From Tolypeutes matacus (taxonomy: Eukaryota; Chordata; Mammalia; Cingulata; Chlamyphoridae): DNA of 64,000 nt. Numbering within the stretch: the first letter of the stretch is position 1; each line of letters begins with the position of its first letter. Below the pieces are notes generated by a model, which saw only the letters and a program-made list of their open reading frames with translations, made no database searches and was not told where the DNA came from. Shown one piece after another: positions 35,636-47,444 of this stretch. The stretch spans positions 6,888,108 to 6,952,107 of the forward strand of contig JAKSZT010054335.1 of the NCBI GenBank assembly GCA_026826555.1. Direction: 5' to 3'. The position numbers and the translations under genes were made by a program.

Positions 35636-36690
35636 GGGGTTGAAAGCTATAAAGCCCCTGACAAGTGTGATTTTTGAAATAGAGAAAACTAAACCGGCCA
35701 CCCCCACCCCCAGCGCAGCCCGCAGCACCCGACGTCCACATGGCAGGCAGCTCCAGCTGCAGCCCGCGCGGAGGCAATTCCACGTCCAGCCTCGGGAGCG
35801 GGGCAGGGGGCATCCGGCTCTGGGTCACCAGGTCAGGTGGGGACCAATCAGGGAAAATGTTTGGCTATTAAATGCTCCACTGAGTCCCTTAAATATCACC
35901 TGATGTGTCATAAATTTGGATTAGCCGCAGAAAATCAGTCTTCCCCATATGCAAAGGAGAGCGGGAACGGGGGGCTCCCCGGAGCCCTTGCTGGAGCCCC
36001 TGCCGCGCTCAGCACCCCAGGCCGCCAGCTTTACTCCACTGAGCTGAGTTTCTCTGCCATTTGCTTCGTTGTTCTTCCCCTGCACAGTTTGTGGTTGTAG
36101 GACTCTGCTCCCTCTGACCCCGAAGCGGGCCTGCGAGGGACTCCTGGAGCCCTTTGCTGGCTTTGTTTCCTCGTCCCACCTGGGCGGCCGCGGGGTGCCA
36201 GCAAGCGGGGGCCCCGGAGTGCCGGCTTGGCCCTGGGGCCACCTCGCTGGAGCTGAGTGGGGCCTGGGAGAGCGAGGCTGATGGTGAGGCTGCCAGTGCC
36301 TGTGTGCGCATTTGAATTCTAGGAATAGGCTCCGGAAGTTAAGTTTTCTATTAAAAATGGAATACCACAGGTGCTGCCTTTTGCATTAGTCACCCTCCCT
36401 GATCCACTGAGCAGCGAGGCCTTGGGATTAGACTTCTGGGAGCTGGGTTTGGGACGGCAGAGAGCAGGTGCGTTGCATTTTGCTTTTTGTTTGTTTTCTG
36501 CGTCTCACTGCTCTCCGGGCTGCTCTGCTCCAGCCGTGACTGCAGGTAGGCAGCGGAGCACGGCGCTTCCCCAGGGAGGAGAGTGCCAGCCAGGAGCCAC
36601 AGCAGCCTCCGGCTTCCCAGGGAAATGACTAACCTTCTGCCTTTGCCTGCGGCCAGCCAGCAATAGGACGCAGCTAATCAGCGGGCCTGG
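35636..36690. other. GC-rich single-copy DNA
   Basis: No gene recognised. From 35700 to 36290 there are CpG-containing blocks, including a NotI-like gcggccgc near 36184. Overlapping frames on both strands have no domain. The passage at 35840-35970 (accaatcagggaaaatgttt and following) is complex and AT-balanced, and could be regulatory, but there is no direct evidence. Confidence 0.45.
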
Positions 36691-36691
36691 G

Positions 36692-36744
36692 AATGGGGTG
36701 GCATTCCTGGAATGGGGTGGCATTCCTGGAATGGGGTGGAACGG
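36692..36744 (+). repeat. 19-bp tandem repeat, 2.8 copies
   Basis: The unit aatggggtggcattcctgg occurs perfectly at 36692-36710 and 36711-36729. It is followed by a partial aatggggtgga. Confidence 0.95.
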
Positions 36745-36878
36745 TTTATGATAAACTCTATATGCGACTTTATCGTTTGCTAAAACTTGCAGCAAATTGT
36801 CTCCTTCGATCTTCTCAACAGTCATGGGAGGTGGGTCTTCTAATGTCGAGACTGAGGCCCGGAGAGCAAATTAACATA
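36745..36878 (-). mobile_element. MIR SINE fragment
   Basis: Antisense MIR: ctccttcgatcttctcaaca, gtcatgggaggtgggtcttc and tcgagactgaggcccggaga, matching the antisense core order. Confidence 0.65.
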
Positions 36879-36879
36879 G

Positions 36880-37400
36880 GAAAAACCTTTAAAATGTTCG
36901 TGCCTTCTGATCAGTAATTCCATTTCTAGGAATTTATCTTGAGAAAATGATAAGAAATGCAAAGACAGGGATTTATTGATAGAAACACACAAGGATGCTA
37001 CTTATGAAAAATTGGAAATAACTTGTGTGTCCAAAAATAAGGAATCATTTGGATAAATTACAGTAATTCATTGTAAAGACATAACTTAATAATCTCTAAA
37101 CCTCAGGTTCTTGAATATCATTTAAGGACATGGAAATGCATTTACTACAGCATCGTCAATTTTTAAAAGGAGGCCAAATTAGATATGCAGTATACTCTCA
37201 CTTTTGTTATATTTCTGCATATATGCATGGAAAACAAGATGAAAGAAATACCCTGAAATGTTAGCAGTCAGATCCGGTCTGAGGGGTTAATATTGGTTTT
37301 CTCCTCCTTTTACTCTTCTTTATCTTCATAATCGTCTGTAACATCCAGGCATCAAAATTAATTGTTCAATAAATTAAGCAATAACATAATAGCTATACAC
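36880..37400 (+). mobile_element. Old L1 3' end
   Basis: Sense 3' end of an ancient L1 (L1ME/HAL1-like): cagtaattccatttctagga, atttatcttgagaaaatgat, acttgtgtgtccaaaaataa, ggacatggaaatgcatttac, tgcatatatgcatggaaaac and accctgaaatgttagcagtc. It ends in an AT-rich tail. Confidence 0.75.
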
Positions 37401-38061
37401 AAAATTATTTTTAATGTCAGCTTGCTCATGGGGAGCTAGTGGAAACCAGAAAACTAAAACATATGAAATACTTGGGGTGCTTTTAAGGTCTGAGTAAACA
37501 TATGCCAAATACAGTTATTTTACCAAAAATATTTTTCCCATTTCTAATTTATCTTTAACACGATAAACAAGATTTTGCAAGGGTCTAGTAATGATCCATC
37601 TGTGAAATCACTGATGTTTGGTTCATCCCTGCAATTTTCTATACTTATCTTACTTATCCTTCTCAGTGTTTGGGAAAATGATTTTGTGAAACTTGGTAAA
37701 TTGCTAGGTAAAATATTTCCTTGGATAATGGCATGTCTGACGCTTTAAACATCTGAAAACTGTCAGAGTTATCAGAGCTCAGGCAGAGGAGGTCAGAAAA
37801 TGTGTCTGGAGATGCCTCCTCTTAGCCAAGCTTGGGGAGATGTAAAATATGAGGCAGGGGTGGGGGGGTGGTAGGCTGCAACTGCGGAATTCTAAACAGA
37901 TATTTAGAAGGAATTTCCAAACCAGAGGCCTCATCCCTGCTTCTATGAGAATGGAGGGAAGCAAACTGATTTTCTAAGGAAAAAGTCCAGCCTTCGTGAG
38001 GAGACTGCCGATGATACCCAAATTCCATGTTGTGAAATTTTTCTTTGGTTAAATTTCATTT
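37401..38061. other. Unclassified AT-rich DNA
   Basis: No gene or recognised repeat. A gggtgggggggtgg run lies near 37858-37870. Confidence 0.5.
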
Positions 38062-38180
38062 AAAACTATAGCTTTAGGGAGCAAACATGGTTGAGTGCCT
38101 GCCTCCCATGTACGAGGTCCTGGGTTCAATCCCCGGTGCCGCCAAAAAAAAAAAAAAAAAACAATAAAACTACAGCTTTA
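38062..38180 (+). mobile_element. Short tRNA-like SINE with target duplication
   Basis: A minimal SINE at 38077-38165: tRNA-like head gggagcaaacatggttgagt, B-box gggttcaatcccc, then directly an A-run without the usual body. Target duplications are aaaactatagcttta (38062-38076) and aaaactacagcttta (38166-38180), 14 of 15 matching. Confidence 0.93.
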
Positions 38181-38339
38181 GTATTTTTCATTTGGGTACT
38201 TTTAAATATTCATTTGTGTTTTCTCTTTTTTTTTAACTATTAAACTTACTTGGAACAGAGTGATAGTTTTTACATATAATTCTTTAATTTTTCTAGAATG
38301 CACCTTCCCCTTTTTTACATGATATCTTTCATCCACCTA

Positions 38340-38500
38340 GAGTGGAAATTAGTGATTTTATTAATAATCATCACCACTACCATTCATCAGTACTTGCTAC
38401 ATGCCCAGAATTGTGCTACATGCTTTTGCATACACCAGCCTATATCACCTGCTCTCGACCCAGGACACTCCAAGGCTGCTGTTTTTAGCCGTCTGTGCAG
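38340..38500 (-). mobile_element. Possible MIR 3' fragment
   Basis: Antisense MIR-like text: tcatcagtacttgctacatg, cccagaattgtgctacatgc and ttttgcatacaccagcctat. The remainder is too eroded to delimit. Confidence 0.5.
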
Positions 38501-40939
38501 ATCCAGGAACCAGGCCTCAGAGAAGGCGAAAAGCTGCGCCGGGCCGCGGCCAGCAGCCTCCCAGATACCCCGCTCCTCTGGGCCCCCGGCTGGGCTGGCA
38601 CCTGCCTCCCGGGCCCAGCGGTTTTCTGCGGCTTCCTTTGGGTTCTGCTTCCTGCCCAGCTCGCAGCTCACCATTTAAAGGGCTGTTAGACGGGGTCCTC
38701 TGACGGCTTAATCACAACTAACCTTGACTATTCTTACGCCCATTTAAAAATTCAGAGGATTTTTAAAATGACTCTTATGGTTGAATTTTTACAGTAACGC
38801 ACACTCATTGTGGAATACTTGGAGAATAACCATTAGCAAGAATAGGGAGATTGAAATGACTTCTGAACCTACCCCCACAGGTCACCAGTGTCACGGCATT
38901 TTCCCATGGATCCTCCTCGCTCATTTTCTGTCTCCCTGCAGTGGGACGCGGTCTCCGTGAAGGGAGGACTCTGTGTCTTTCGGTCCCGGCGTCTGCCTGG
39001 TCCTAAGGAAGGGACGTCATGGATTGGGCCCGGAGGCCCTGTGCTCCCTGCCCAGCCTGGCAGCAAGGACGTGGCTGGTGAAGGCCCACCATGCGTCTTC
39101 TCTAGGAACAGCCTTTGGGCAGAGGGGCCGCCTCTTTCGAGGCTACATCTCCACAGGTAGCGGCCTGTCAATCGGGGGGGTCCCAAGGCCCAGCCTCCTC
39201 GCCCCACCTTGAAGGAGCTCCAAAGTGGCACCTGAATCCTGGAGCTCCCTGAACCGTCGAGTCTAGGCTGTGCCTGCCTCACTGTTCGCCTCGGTGCTTG
39301 GCCCGGTTCTTCTTCCCTACCCCCCATGTCATTCCTGAGAACCGCCCCCCCCAATAAACTCCTGCAGGCTGACACCCGCTCTATGCCTGCTTCCAGAGGG
39401 CGTACCTAAGATAATGTGCAGCAAGGCCTGACACATGGCTGGCTCCATGACAGCTGCTGAATGAACACAGGTGACGCTCCCCAGGGTTCGACCTCCCTTC
39501 CTGGTGGCTCCCACTCCCAGCGCCGAAGCTGGAACACCACCGGGCCCCACGGAGTTGCAAAGCCAGCCTTCCAGGTGCAGCCATTAGCACATCGCAGCTT
39601 CTTCCCCTGGTGCCCGCTCTACCCCTACTGAAGTCAGGCCCCCGCCCACTGCTCGTTAACAGTCCAAAGTCTGCAGAGACCACACCCAACCTGGCCCCCA
39701 GCTCTGGATATGGTGGACCCTACCTCCATTGTTCTAGCCGCAGATCAGGAGGTTTAGCTCTGCTTGCTGAACCCAGAGGACCTACAGACATACTAACCCT
39801 CCACCCTGGGGGAATAGGGCGTTCCCGGACCCTGCCCGGGCTGCATGCATCCTGGAGGGGTAAGGAAAATGCTTCCTCATTAGTGTCGTGCCCCAGAAGG
39901 GCATTCCATGACGGAGGGGGCTCGGTCTTTCAACCGTCAGATCTTGGATTCATCCACCTGGCCACTTCCTGGGTGGCTGTTGGCATTAGCATCAGCCCTG
40001 GATAGAGCTGGAAGCCAACATGTCCCAGCGCTTGGTCAAGTCTTCATCTACCCTCCTGATAAAATCTATGGTTCTATCTGAGGTCGGGGTACCTAGAAAT
40101 GGAGTCTGAAATTGGGAATTCTTGACCAATTAAATTATTGAGGTGTGCCCTCAGGAGAGGGGAGTAAGGCAAGTAGCACGGGGAAGGGAAGGAGCTAAGC
40201 ACGGATGTGGTCCCAGCTGGAGTCTTCAGCCTTTGGAGCATGGACTGCACCACAGAGTCGTCCCACCTTGAGGGTAAAGCATCCCACCTTCTGTGTCCCA
40301 TGCCAGTTGGTCATTGGCTGTGGGCTGCCTCCAGGGGACGAGCGGGAGCATAAACTCCTAGGCAAGGCAGCTTCCACCTCCTGTCACTGAGCTGACATCT
40401 CAGCAGCTGGGCATGGGTGGACCCACAGTGTCCCCTCGGGTGCCTCTCCCTTTTCTGACCGATGGCTTCATCGGAGGGATCCCTGTCCTTCAGATCTGTT
40501 TTCCTCACTTTGCCTGAAAAAGAAAGACTATTCGGGCTTCGTCACATTTCCCCAGACAGCGTCTCTACTCCTGAATGCGTTGATGGGCACAAACACGGGG
40601 GTGGGGGGTGGGGGGCCTCCCATCCCTAGATGGATGGGCCCGAGAATTCTTGGCTGTCTCAGGCCACGGGTGAAAAATGCAGCTGTAGCAATTCCCCCGG
40701 TTCTCACCACAATTAGTGATGCTTTCTGTCATCAGTCTCCAGGCTCCAAGTACTCAGGGCACATGTGCTTGCAAAGATTACACCCGTGCCCAGGGATGAG
40801 CTGGTAAATGTTTAACAGCTGGCTCCCCAGGGAGCAAAGCCCTGATTTGTAGCATTTGCCATTTCCGTGGTATACACACTCCCAGCATGGCCAGTCTCAA
40901 GCTGCCATGGTGACTTCACGGGACACGGGGCTGGAAGGA
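38501..40939. other. GC-rich single-copy DNA with minor repeat traces
   Basis: No gene recognised. The passage at 38700-38880 has some antisense old-L1 character. A weak L2 or MIR trace lies near 39400-39470 (gcaaggcctgacacatggct, gctgctgaatgaac). Many overlapping frames occur on both strands (up to 168 residues at 38869-39375 minus) without a domain. A run of g and tg units lies at 40598-40614. Confidence 0.45.
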
Positions 40940-41274
40940 AATGCAGAAGCACATAATTATATAATATTTTCACCAAAAGCTACAACAGACCTAATAACCT
41001 TGAAAGCATAGATAGCAGTAAAATGTAGCAAAATAAGTAGGATGTGATGAATTTGAGTATGTTACCCTTTTCTTTTTTTAAACTTTATATACAGTAAAAC
41101 TGACATTTTATGTAGTTTTATGAATTTTAGCAAACACCACAACCAGGATACAAGTACAAGCCAGCTCCAGTACAACCACTGCCTATGCTCTAGTTCACTG
41201 AAAGCTGTCCGGAAACAGGCATCAATCATATGTAAACACAAATAATTGTATAATTAAAATTGATTTTTTTAAAA
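40940..41274. other. Unclassified AT-rich repeat-like DNA
   Basis: The passage near 41085-41200 (tatacagtaaaactgacatt, tagcaaacaccacaaccagg) resembles text common in mammalian interspersed repeats, but I cannot assign a family. Confidence 0.4.
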
Positions 41275-42110
41275 TGAGGCTCTTAAAACTTGACAACAAA
41301 AACAAACAATTCAATTAAAAAATGGACAAAGGACTTGAGCAGACATTTCTGCAAAGGAGAAATACAAATAACCAATAAGCACATGAGAAGCAGCTCAACA
41401 TGATTAGTTATCAGGTAAATGCAAATCAAAACCACATCACACCCACGGGAATGAATACAGTGAAAGAAACAGAAATAACAGGTTTTCTCACCCATTGGCA
41501 ATGGGGAAGTAAAATGGCTCAGCCGCTGTGGAAAACAGTTTAATTACCATAAGACCCAGCGATGCCACCAGTAGGTATATACCCCAAAGAACTAAAAACA
41601 GGTCCTCGGGCAAATGCGCATACATGAGCGTCCACAGTGGCTCTGTTTATAACAGCCAAAGGCGGGAAACAACCAAATGCCATGGACGGATGAGTGGACA
41701 AACCAACTGCAGCAGATGCAGACAGTGAATGGATACCACTCCCCCATAAGTAGCAGTGACGCGCCGACACGCGACTCTACATGGATGAGCCTCAAAATCA
41801 TGGCCCCAACTGAAAGAAGCAGACACAAGGCCGTATAGTGTATGACTCACTTAGACGGACTACCCAGAATAAGGAAGCCCGTAGAAACTGAAAGCAGACT
41901 ACTGGTTGCCCGAAGTGGGGACGCAGGAATTGGGGAGACCTGCTTAATGGGTCAGGTTTTATTTTGGAGTGAGGAAAATATTTTGGAACTAGATAGAAGT
42001 GGTGATCACACAGATAGTGAATGTGCTAGAGGCCACTGATTTGCTCACTTTAAAGTAGTTAATTTTACATTATATGAATTTCACTTCAATTTAAAAATAA
42101 ATAAATAAAA
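41275..42110 (+). mobile_element. L1 3' end
   Basis: Sense L1 ORF2 C-terminal region and 3' UTR: aattaaaaaatggacaaagg, aggagaaatacaaataacca, aataagcacatgagaagcag, ctgtggaaaacagtttaatt, tggatgagcctcaaaatcat, and a 3' UTR with ggttgcccgaagtggg and tatgaatttcacttcaattt. It ends in aaataaataaataaaaag. Confidence 0.9.
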
Positions 42111-42119
42111 AGGGAAGTG

Positions 42120-42400
42120 CTTTGAAGGAAAGGAGCAAGGAAAAATTCCTAGAAGTGGAATTACTGAGTCAAAGAGTCTGCAAATGTTGCCAAATTGCCC
42201 TTCAGTAAAATCATTCCATTTACATTTCTGCAAACCTTGCACAAGCAATGTACGTTTCCTCCCATCCTTGCCAAGACTAGATATTATCTTTTGTTTTCTG
42301 GAGACCTTTTTATTTTGATAGGTTAATATATTTGGCTGTTTATTTTGCATTTTTATTTTCCTTTTTTGACTTGCCTTTTCATTTTTTGGAAATTTTCCGT
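42120..42400 (-). mobile_element. Old L1 3'-end fragment, antisense
   Basis: Antisense pattern: attcctagaagtggaattac, caaattgcccttcagtaaaa, catttacatttctgcaaacc, catccttgccaagactagat and ttttattttgataggttaat. It directly follows the tail of the previous sense L1, giving a tail-to-tail pair. Confidence 0.75.
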
Positions 42401-43119
42401 TAGGTTAGTCACCTTTGTTTAATTGAATTGGGAAATACTTGCATATTTTTAAATAGAGATCTTTTAAAAATTATCTGTTTGATATGCCATGCAGCCTCCC
42501 ACCGTCTTTGCCATGTTTGCCTTGCTGTCCACACTCCGCCACACTGGCTGCCCCAGTTCCTGGAAAGTTCCCTAGAACTTTTTTATTCTGCATACATCAA
42601 TTATTTAGCTTTATCTCCATTTAAAGCTGGCTTCCTCATTAAAACCATACTTTTTCATCATTGTTTGGTCGATCTCATAATGTCTATAACCATACATGGG
42701 CAGGGTATTTTTTGAAGATTTTACTCATCTGATAAAATCATGTACCTTTGACCATGGAAAGACACTTGACTAGAAACGAACTTCCAGGATCACTTTATTT
42801 TATGCCCCTAGACGATGCTCCAGAATTTTCTGACATTTAGCATTGAAGAGAGATGAGTCCTGCTGGGTTTTTTTGTTCTGCTTGGTCCCTTATAGGGCGT
42901 TTTTTACTCTCATGATTTGAAAAGTTTGTCTTCGTCGTTGGTACAGTTCTATTTCATTGGTTTTGCCTGACAGGAAATGGGCCCTTTTAGTGCCATACAG
43001 TGGTCTTCAAATCAGTAAAGTTTTCTCCTGTTTTATCATTATTGTTTTGCTTTCCTCTTTCATGCCAACTGCAATCTGCAAGTACGTATTATTTGTGTTT
43101 GCTTTTCCAGTATCCGTCT
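42401..43119. other. Unclassified AT-rich DNA
   Basis: T-rich sequence that may be further antisense L1, but no diagnostic block is readable. The 95-residue plus-strand frame at 42428-42715 has no domain. Confidence 0.4.
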
Positions 43120-43230
43120 TTCTAACCGACTAAAACCTGCAAGAGGGGCATTGCCCATTTATTTTGTCATCGCAGTCTCTGCAGTGCCCAGCACGTGGCC
43201 TGACACGTGGTAGGACGGGGCTGAAGAAGC
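43120..43230 (+). mobile_element. L2 LINE 3'-end fragment
   Basis: Order: gcattgcccatttattttgt, catcgcagtctctgcagtgc and ccagcacgtggcctgacacg, then tggtaggacggggctgaaga. It matches the L2 3' end. Confidence 0.65.
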
Positions 43231-43489
43231 AAGGTTGGGGCAGAAGACTTCTGATTGGAAGGTAGAGACTCAAAAAGAAGAAAACTCTTCTTGCATCACG
43301 GAGAAGCTCTCCAGGAGGCCCCCAGGAGCAAACAGGAAGTCCGTTATTGTCTACCTACCCCTCTCAGGCTCTGTTGCATGAGAAAAGTAGGGAAATTATC
43401 TTAATGTCACTGAAGTTAGGGAGGATTTCTTAAACAAGACCCCAAAATTCCACAAACTAGGACGGAAAACTAGAGAAACTCAGAAAAAA

Positions 43490-43990
43490 AAAGTTATGAT
43501 AAATTTTACAATCACACAAAAGCAAAACTTCCGTATAATTATAATCACCATGACTAAAGTTAAAAAGGCAAGCCACAGGCTGGGAAAAGGTATTTTCAGT
43601 GCACATACCTGACATGTATAAAGAACTTCTGTATGTTGTTGAGAGATTATCAACCCAAGACAAAAATGGGCCAAATATACAAACAGGTAATTCACAGAGG
43701 AAGAAAACAAAATGATCAGAAAACCTAGGAAAAGGTGTTTAACTTAGCTAGCTGTCAGAGAAATGCAAATTAATACAATGAAATACTATTTCACACCCAT
43801 CAGTTCAACACAAAAAATTTAAAATACCAAGTATTTGCAAGACTGTAGGGGACCAAAAATCCTTTCAGACTGCCATGAAAGCGGAAGTTGACGTAGCCAC
43901 CTAGGAGAGCATATTGGCAATATCCTGTAAAGAAAACGAGTAGTCACCCTACACCCAGCAATTCCAGTCTAAGTATGTACACCACAGCAA
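43490..43990 (+). mobile_element. L1 3' part, left of an inserted hAT element
   Basis: Sense L1: aggctgggaaaaggtatttt, tataaagaacttctgtatgt, gtcagagaaatgcaaattaa and acacccagcaattccagtct. It is cut at 43990 and resumes at 44151. Confidence 0.8.
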
Positions 43991-44150
43991 GTGCTCTCAG
44001 CTTAGAGCAGGCATCAGAAGCACCTGGAGGGCTTGTCAGAGTAGATCACTGGGCCCCGACCTCAGAGTTTCTTATTCACTAGGTCTGGGTGGGGGCCAAG
44101 AATTTGCATTTCTAACCGGTTCCCAGGGACAATACTTTAAGAATCACTGC
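43991..44150 (+). mobile_element. MER5A-like hAT nonautonomous DNA transposon
   Basis: About 160 bases in the MER5A order: gtgctctcagcttagagcag, gcatcagaagcacctggagg, gcttgtcagagtagatcact, gggccccgacctcagagttt, cactaggtctgggtgggggc, aatttgcatttctaaccggt, ending agaatcactgc. Flanks cacagcaa (43983-43990) and cctagcaa (44151-44158) match at six of eight bases, fitting an eroded 8-bp hAT target duplication. Confidence 0.85.
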
Positions 44151-44310
44151 CCTAGCAAAGCTCTTGCACATATGCACAAGTTATGTACAGCAGTGTTCAC
44201 TGCAGGATTATTTGTTGCAGCAAAAAAGGAAGCAACCTAAATATCCATCAATAGGAGAACAGATAAACTTACTGCAATATAGCCACATGCTGGAAAAGTG
44301 TTCTGAAGTT
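44151..44310 (+). mobile_element. L1 3' part, right of the hAT insertion
   Basis: Resumes the L1: tgttcactgcaggattattt, gttgcagcaaaaaaggaagc, aacctaaatatccatcaata and ggagaacagataaactt. This is the expected continuation of the segment ending at 43990. Confidence 0.8.
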
Positions 44311-44339
44311 TAAATTAGTGAACTCATGTCCATGGAGAT

Positions 44340-44830
44340 TTAAGCCACAAGCCTTCCTGACCAGTTTCAGAATCATTTCGTCCCATGCCATTTTGGTTGC
44401 ATAATTTACTCTTTCATAATTTCATGGATTTGTGCTTTTGCTCTTTTGTCTTTGCTAGACTGGTCAAAATACTTTCTATTTTATTGTTTTTCTCTTTCCA
44501 AAGAACTAGACTTTACGGGCATCAGTTCTACTACTTTTCTACTTTCTAATTAATTCATTTCTGCATTTTAGCATCCTTAGATTTTCTCCATTTGATGTTC
44601 TTTATATAACTTATTGAATGGACTCGTGGGCTCATTTATGTTCATTCTTTCTGGTAATGACAGAACTTCAGGCTACTGACTTCCCCTTGGTTAAGCTTTG
44701 GGGTCCCGTCCATAAATGTTGCTATGTTGTAAAATTATTCCTATTGTTCTAAGGATAGTTTTGATTCTGTGTTTCACTCAATAATTATTTCGGATAGCAT
44801 TTTTTAAAACTCCCAAGTGTGTAGAGGCTT
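44340..44830 (-). mobile_element. L1 ORF2 fragment, antisense
   Basis: Decayed antisense ORF2 between endonuclease and RT: tctttccaaagaactagact, ctactttctaattaattcat and ttctgcattttagcatcctt are the antisense of the conserved L1 block. Confidence 0.6.
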
Positions 44831-44914
44831 TTGTTACCCCTTTCAGGCTGTGTGGCATTGCGAGTGCAGAGAGTGTGTGTACGTTATATAGCTAATAGTC
44901 TGATTATAATAGCA

Positions 44915-45055
44915 TCGTTTCATCAGCTGTAACAAAGGCACCACACTGATGTGGAGTGTTAGCAGTTCGGAAGAGCGTGTGTGACAGGGGCAGAGAGGAT
45001 CTCTGCACTTTCTGTAAACCTACAACTTTTTAATTTTAAAAAAGTATGTGGAATG
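44915..45055 (+). mobile_element. L1 3'-terminal fragment
   Basis: Sense L1 terminus: catcagctgtaacaaaggca, ccacactgatgtggagtgtt, tctgcactttctgtaaacct and acaactttttaattttaaaa. It is short and 5'-truncated and lies between two antisense L1 pieces. Confidence 0.7.
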
Positions 45056-45109
45056 TTACGGGGAGGCCCGGTGGTGGATGTTCTATAGGCAATAAAAATA
45101 GATGTTTTT

Positions 45110-45420
45110 TCTGGTTCGAGAACACAAAATTCCTCGGATACTTATTAAATAAATTTTATTGATTTTATTATTCAAATTCCCTCTATTCCTAATTGATGTT
45201 GTGTTTAATCTTTCAAAGACTGGGAGACACTAAACTTTCCCACTATGTGGCATATATATATATATATAAAGATAAGTCTCTTCATTTTGATTGTACCTTG
45301 CACAAACATTGAATTATCCTTCTGGTCCCTTTCGGTGTTTTTTGAATCACAATCCAGTAGTTTTTTCTGAGATCAGCGTTGTGAACGCTGATTTGCACGT
45401 GGATGACATTCTTCCACCTT
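45110..45420 (-). mobile_element. L1 ORF2 endonuclease-region fragment, antisense
   Basis: Antisense text cctctattcctaattgatgt, tctttcaaagactgggagac and actaaactttcccactatgt corresponds to the L1 block around the endonuclease. An (at)n run lies at 45251-45266. Confidence 0.6.
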
Positions 45421-46240
45421 CAGCCCTGTCCTTATACTCGTTTTTCTGGGTGTCTCCTCCAGGCAGCGGGTAGCTGCGGTTTGCTTGTGTTCTCCGTCTG
45501 AGAGGTGCGCCAGCAGGTAAGAGAATGCACCCGCGTGGTCTTGGCGTGGTCTCATTTCTTGTTTGACCTCATTTCTAGTTTCTGCTTTAAGGTTCTGCCC
45601 CTGCGGTGGCAATAACATCCCCACTCACGAGCATCTGATCGTCCCTGTTCACGGGAGACCCTGGTTTCCCCTCAGAGACCTCCCGCCCACCCCGTGCTTC
45701 TGAAAGCCACCAGGGGACTTCACGCGGACTCGCTCCCCGTGGGTCTGCTGGAAGGCCGGGACCAGCGTGTCCACGAGCCGCAGCCGCCGGGCCTCCAGGT
45801 GGATGCTGAGCTTGGCAGAGCTGGGAGGGTGGGGGTCTCCTTTTCAGTCCCGGTCCTGGGGTGCTGCAACACCTAAAGCACGCAGGCTTCCGTGTAGTTT
45901 GTGGATAAGGTTACCTGATTTCTAGAGAGCCAACTCGGAACCAGCTATAGGAGACAAAAAAAAAACACATAAAATAAAGAATTCTGCACGCATGTTTTAT
46001 TACTTTAATCTAAGTGTGAAAAATAGATGCTTATTGGAGAATTTATATTATTCTGTATTATTTATTTTTGTGTTACATAAAAGCTATTATATAAACAAAA
46101 CAATAGACAGGACTAGATAACAGTGACAATAAGTAGTAATTAATAATAGAGCTAAGAAAATAAGTATGTGTGTGAAAAGTATAACAAATATTTTTATGAT
46201 GTTTCTTGTCCTCTGATATAGTAATTTACTTAACTTTTTC
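45421..46240. other. GC-rich block passing into AT-rich DNA
   Basis: From 45450 to 45870 the sequence is GC-rich with no gene. From 45950 it turns AT-rich. Nothing is assigned. Confidence 0.45.
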
Positions 46241-46249
46241 TAAAAAACC

Positions 46250-47444
46250 TTTTTATTTACTATTTAAATTTTATAGGTTACATTATTGTGCACTTTCAAG
46301 ATCTATAAATGCAAGCCTTTTTAAAAGGAGACCTTAAATTCAATAAGACCAATTAAGCAGATATTACCTATTTAATAAAAAATAACAATAACATGTTTCT
46401 TTTTATCCCATGAAACAATAGGATCTTTTTTACTCTACCTGTATCCTTTCCCGATAAGGCTTCCCTGCACTGCCTGCAGCCTTTAGAACATTCTTCTTTT
46501 GCTTTATGTAGGTAAAACTGAGCACAGTCAGATGTCAAATCTGCTTTGACCTGAAGCCCTGCTCTTATCAAGTGCCCATTATATGCAGTTCCTGCTATCA
46601 GCCCAGTGTGATGACATCTAGCTAAATATACTCTTAAGTCTCAACAAAAGTGTTTGACACAGAATACTTACGATTTCATTTACTAGCAACAGCAGATTTC
46701 AAGACTTGTAGGAATTAGTTTCCCGCTCTCCAAAAATGTTCATCCACTTTGTAACTGCACCCTTGTTTTGGTAGACTAGCTATTTGTTTGGGTCCTTTGC
46801 ATCTATAAATTCATCATATAAGCTATCGAAGTCTAAAATGTCCATAATTTGTAAACACTCCAAAGCACATTGGATGGCATCACAAGCTAAACCTCTCTTT
46901 ATCAGGGAAAATGTTTTTAAAGCATAGGAGTAATTTCAACTTATGAAATTTGAAATTGGATTCCAAAGAAGTTACAGTTTCAGTAAAGAAATGAGAAAGT
47001 CTGTTTTAACTTAGCTGCCCTTTTCTAATGGCAGTATTTTTAAGTTCAGCAGTAGTCTTATTTCCAAGAAATGAGTCATAATTTTTGCTGTATGAGTTTT
47101 GACACAACCTACACATAACATCAAACAGCTCAGGTGCAGTTGCTTCATCTTTTCTAGGCTCCTTATAGTCTCGTCAGATATCATCAAACAGCTTTGGAGA
47201 AGCCACATGTACATTTCTTTTTCTTTAAGAGGATATTTACGTTTGCAGAAAATGTAGATTTCCCATTTAGCCCCCGATAATTCTTTTTATCATCATCCTT
47301 TTCTACTTTCTCATTGTCAATGTTTTTCCAAATTAGAGAAAGACATTCTTCTTGTCGCATATTTTGAGAATATGATTTATAGAAGGACAACTTTTAACAT
47401 TGTTTACTATAGCTGGAAAAATTAATAGCCATTTTGTAGACACA
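46250..47444 (-). pseudogene. Decayed hAT-like transposase, C-terminal portion
   Basis: Three-frame reading of the minus strand gives hAT-type text broken by stops and shifts. From 5' to 3' it has a Lys/Asp-rich piece (47184-47390), a piece with a CVGC-type pair (47011-47214), then CDAIQCALECLQIMDILDFD, an AVTKWMNIF block, and a final piece at 46368-46571 starting IRAGLQVKADLTSDCAQFY. The last two resemble the hAT C-terminal dimerisation region (kW..iF, then the block ending in LqVK.nfdl.C..FY). The rest lies beyond an LTR. It could be a DNA-transposon fossil or a pseudogene of a domesticated hAT gene; I cannot tell which. Confidence 0.55.
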
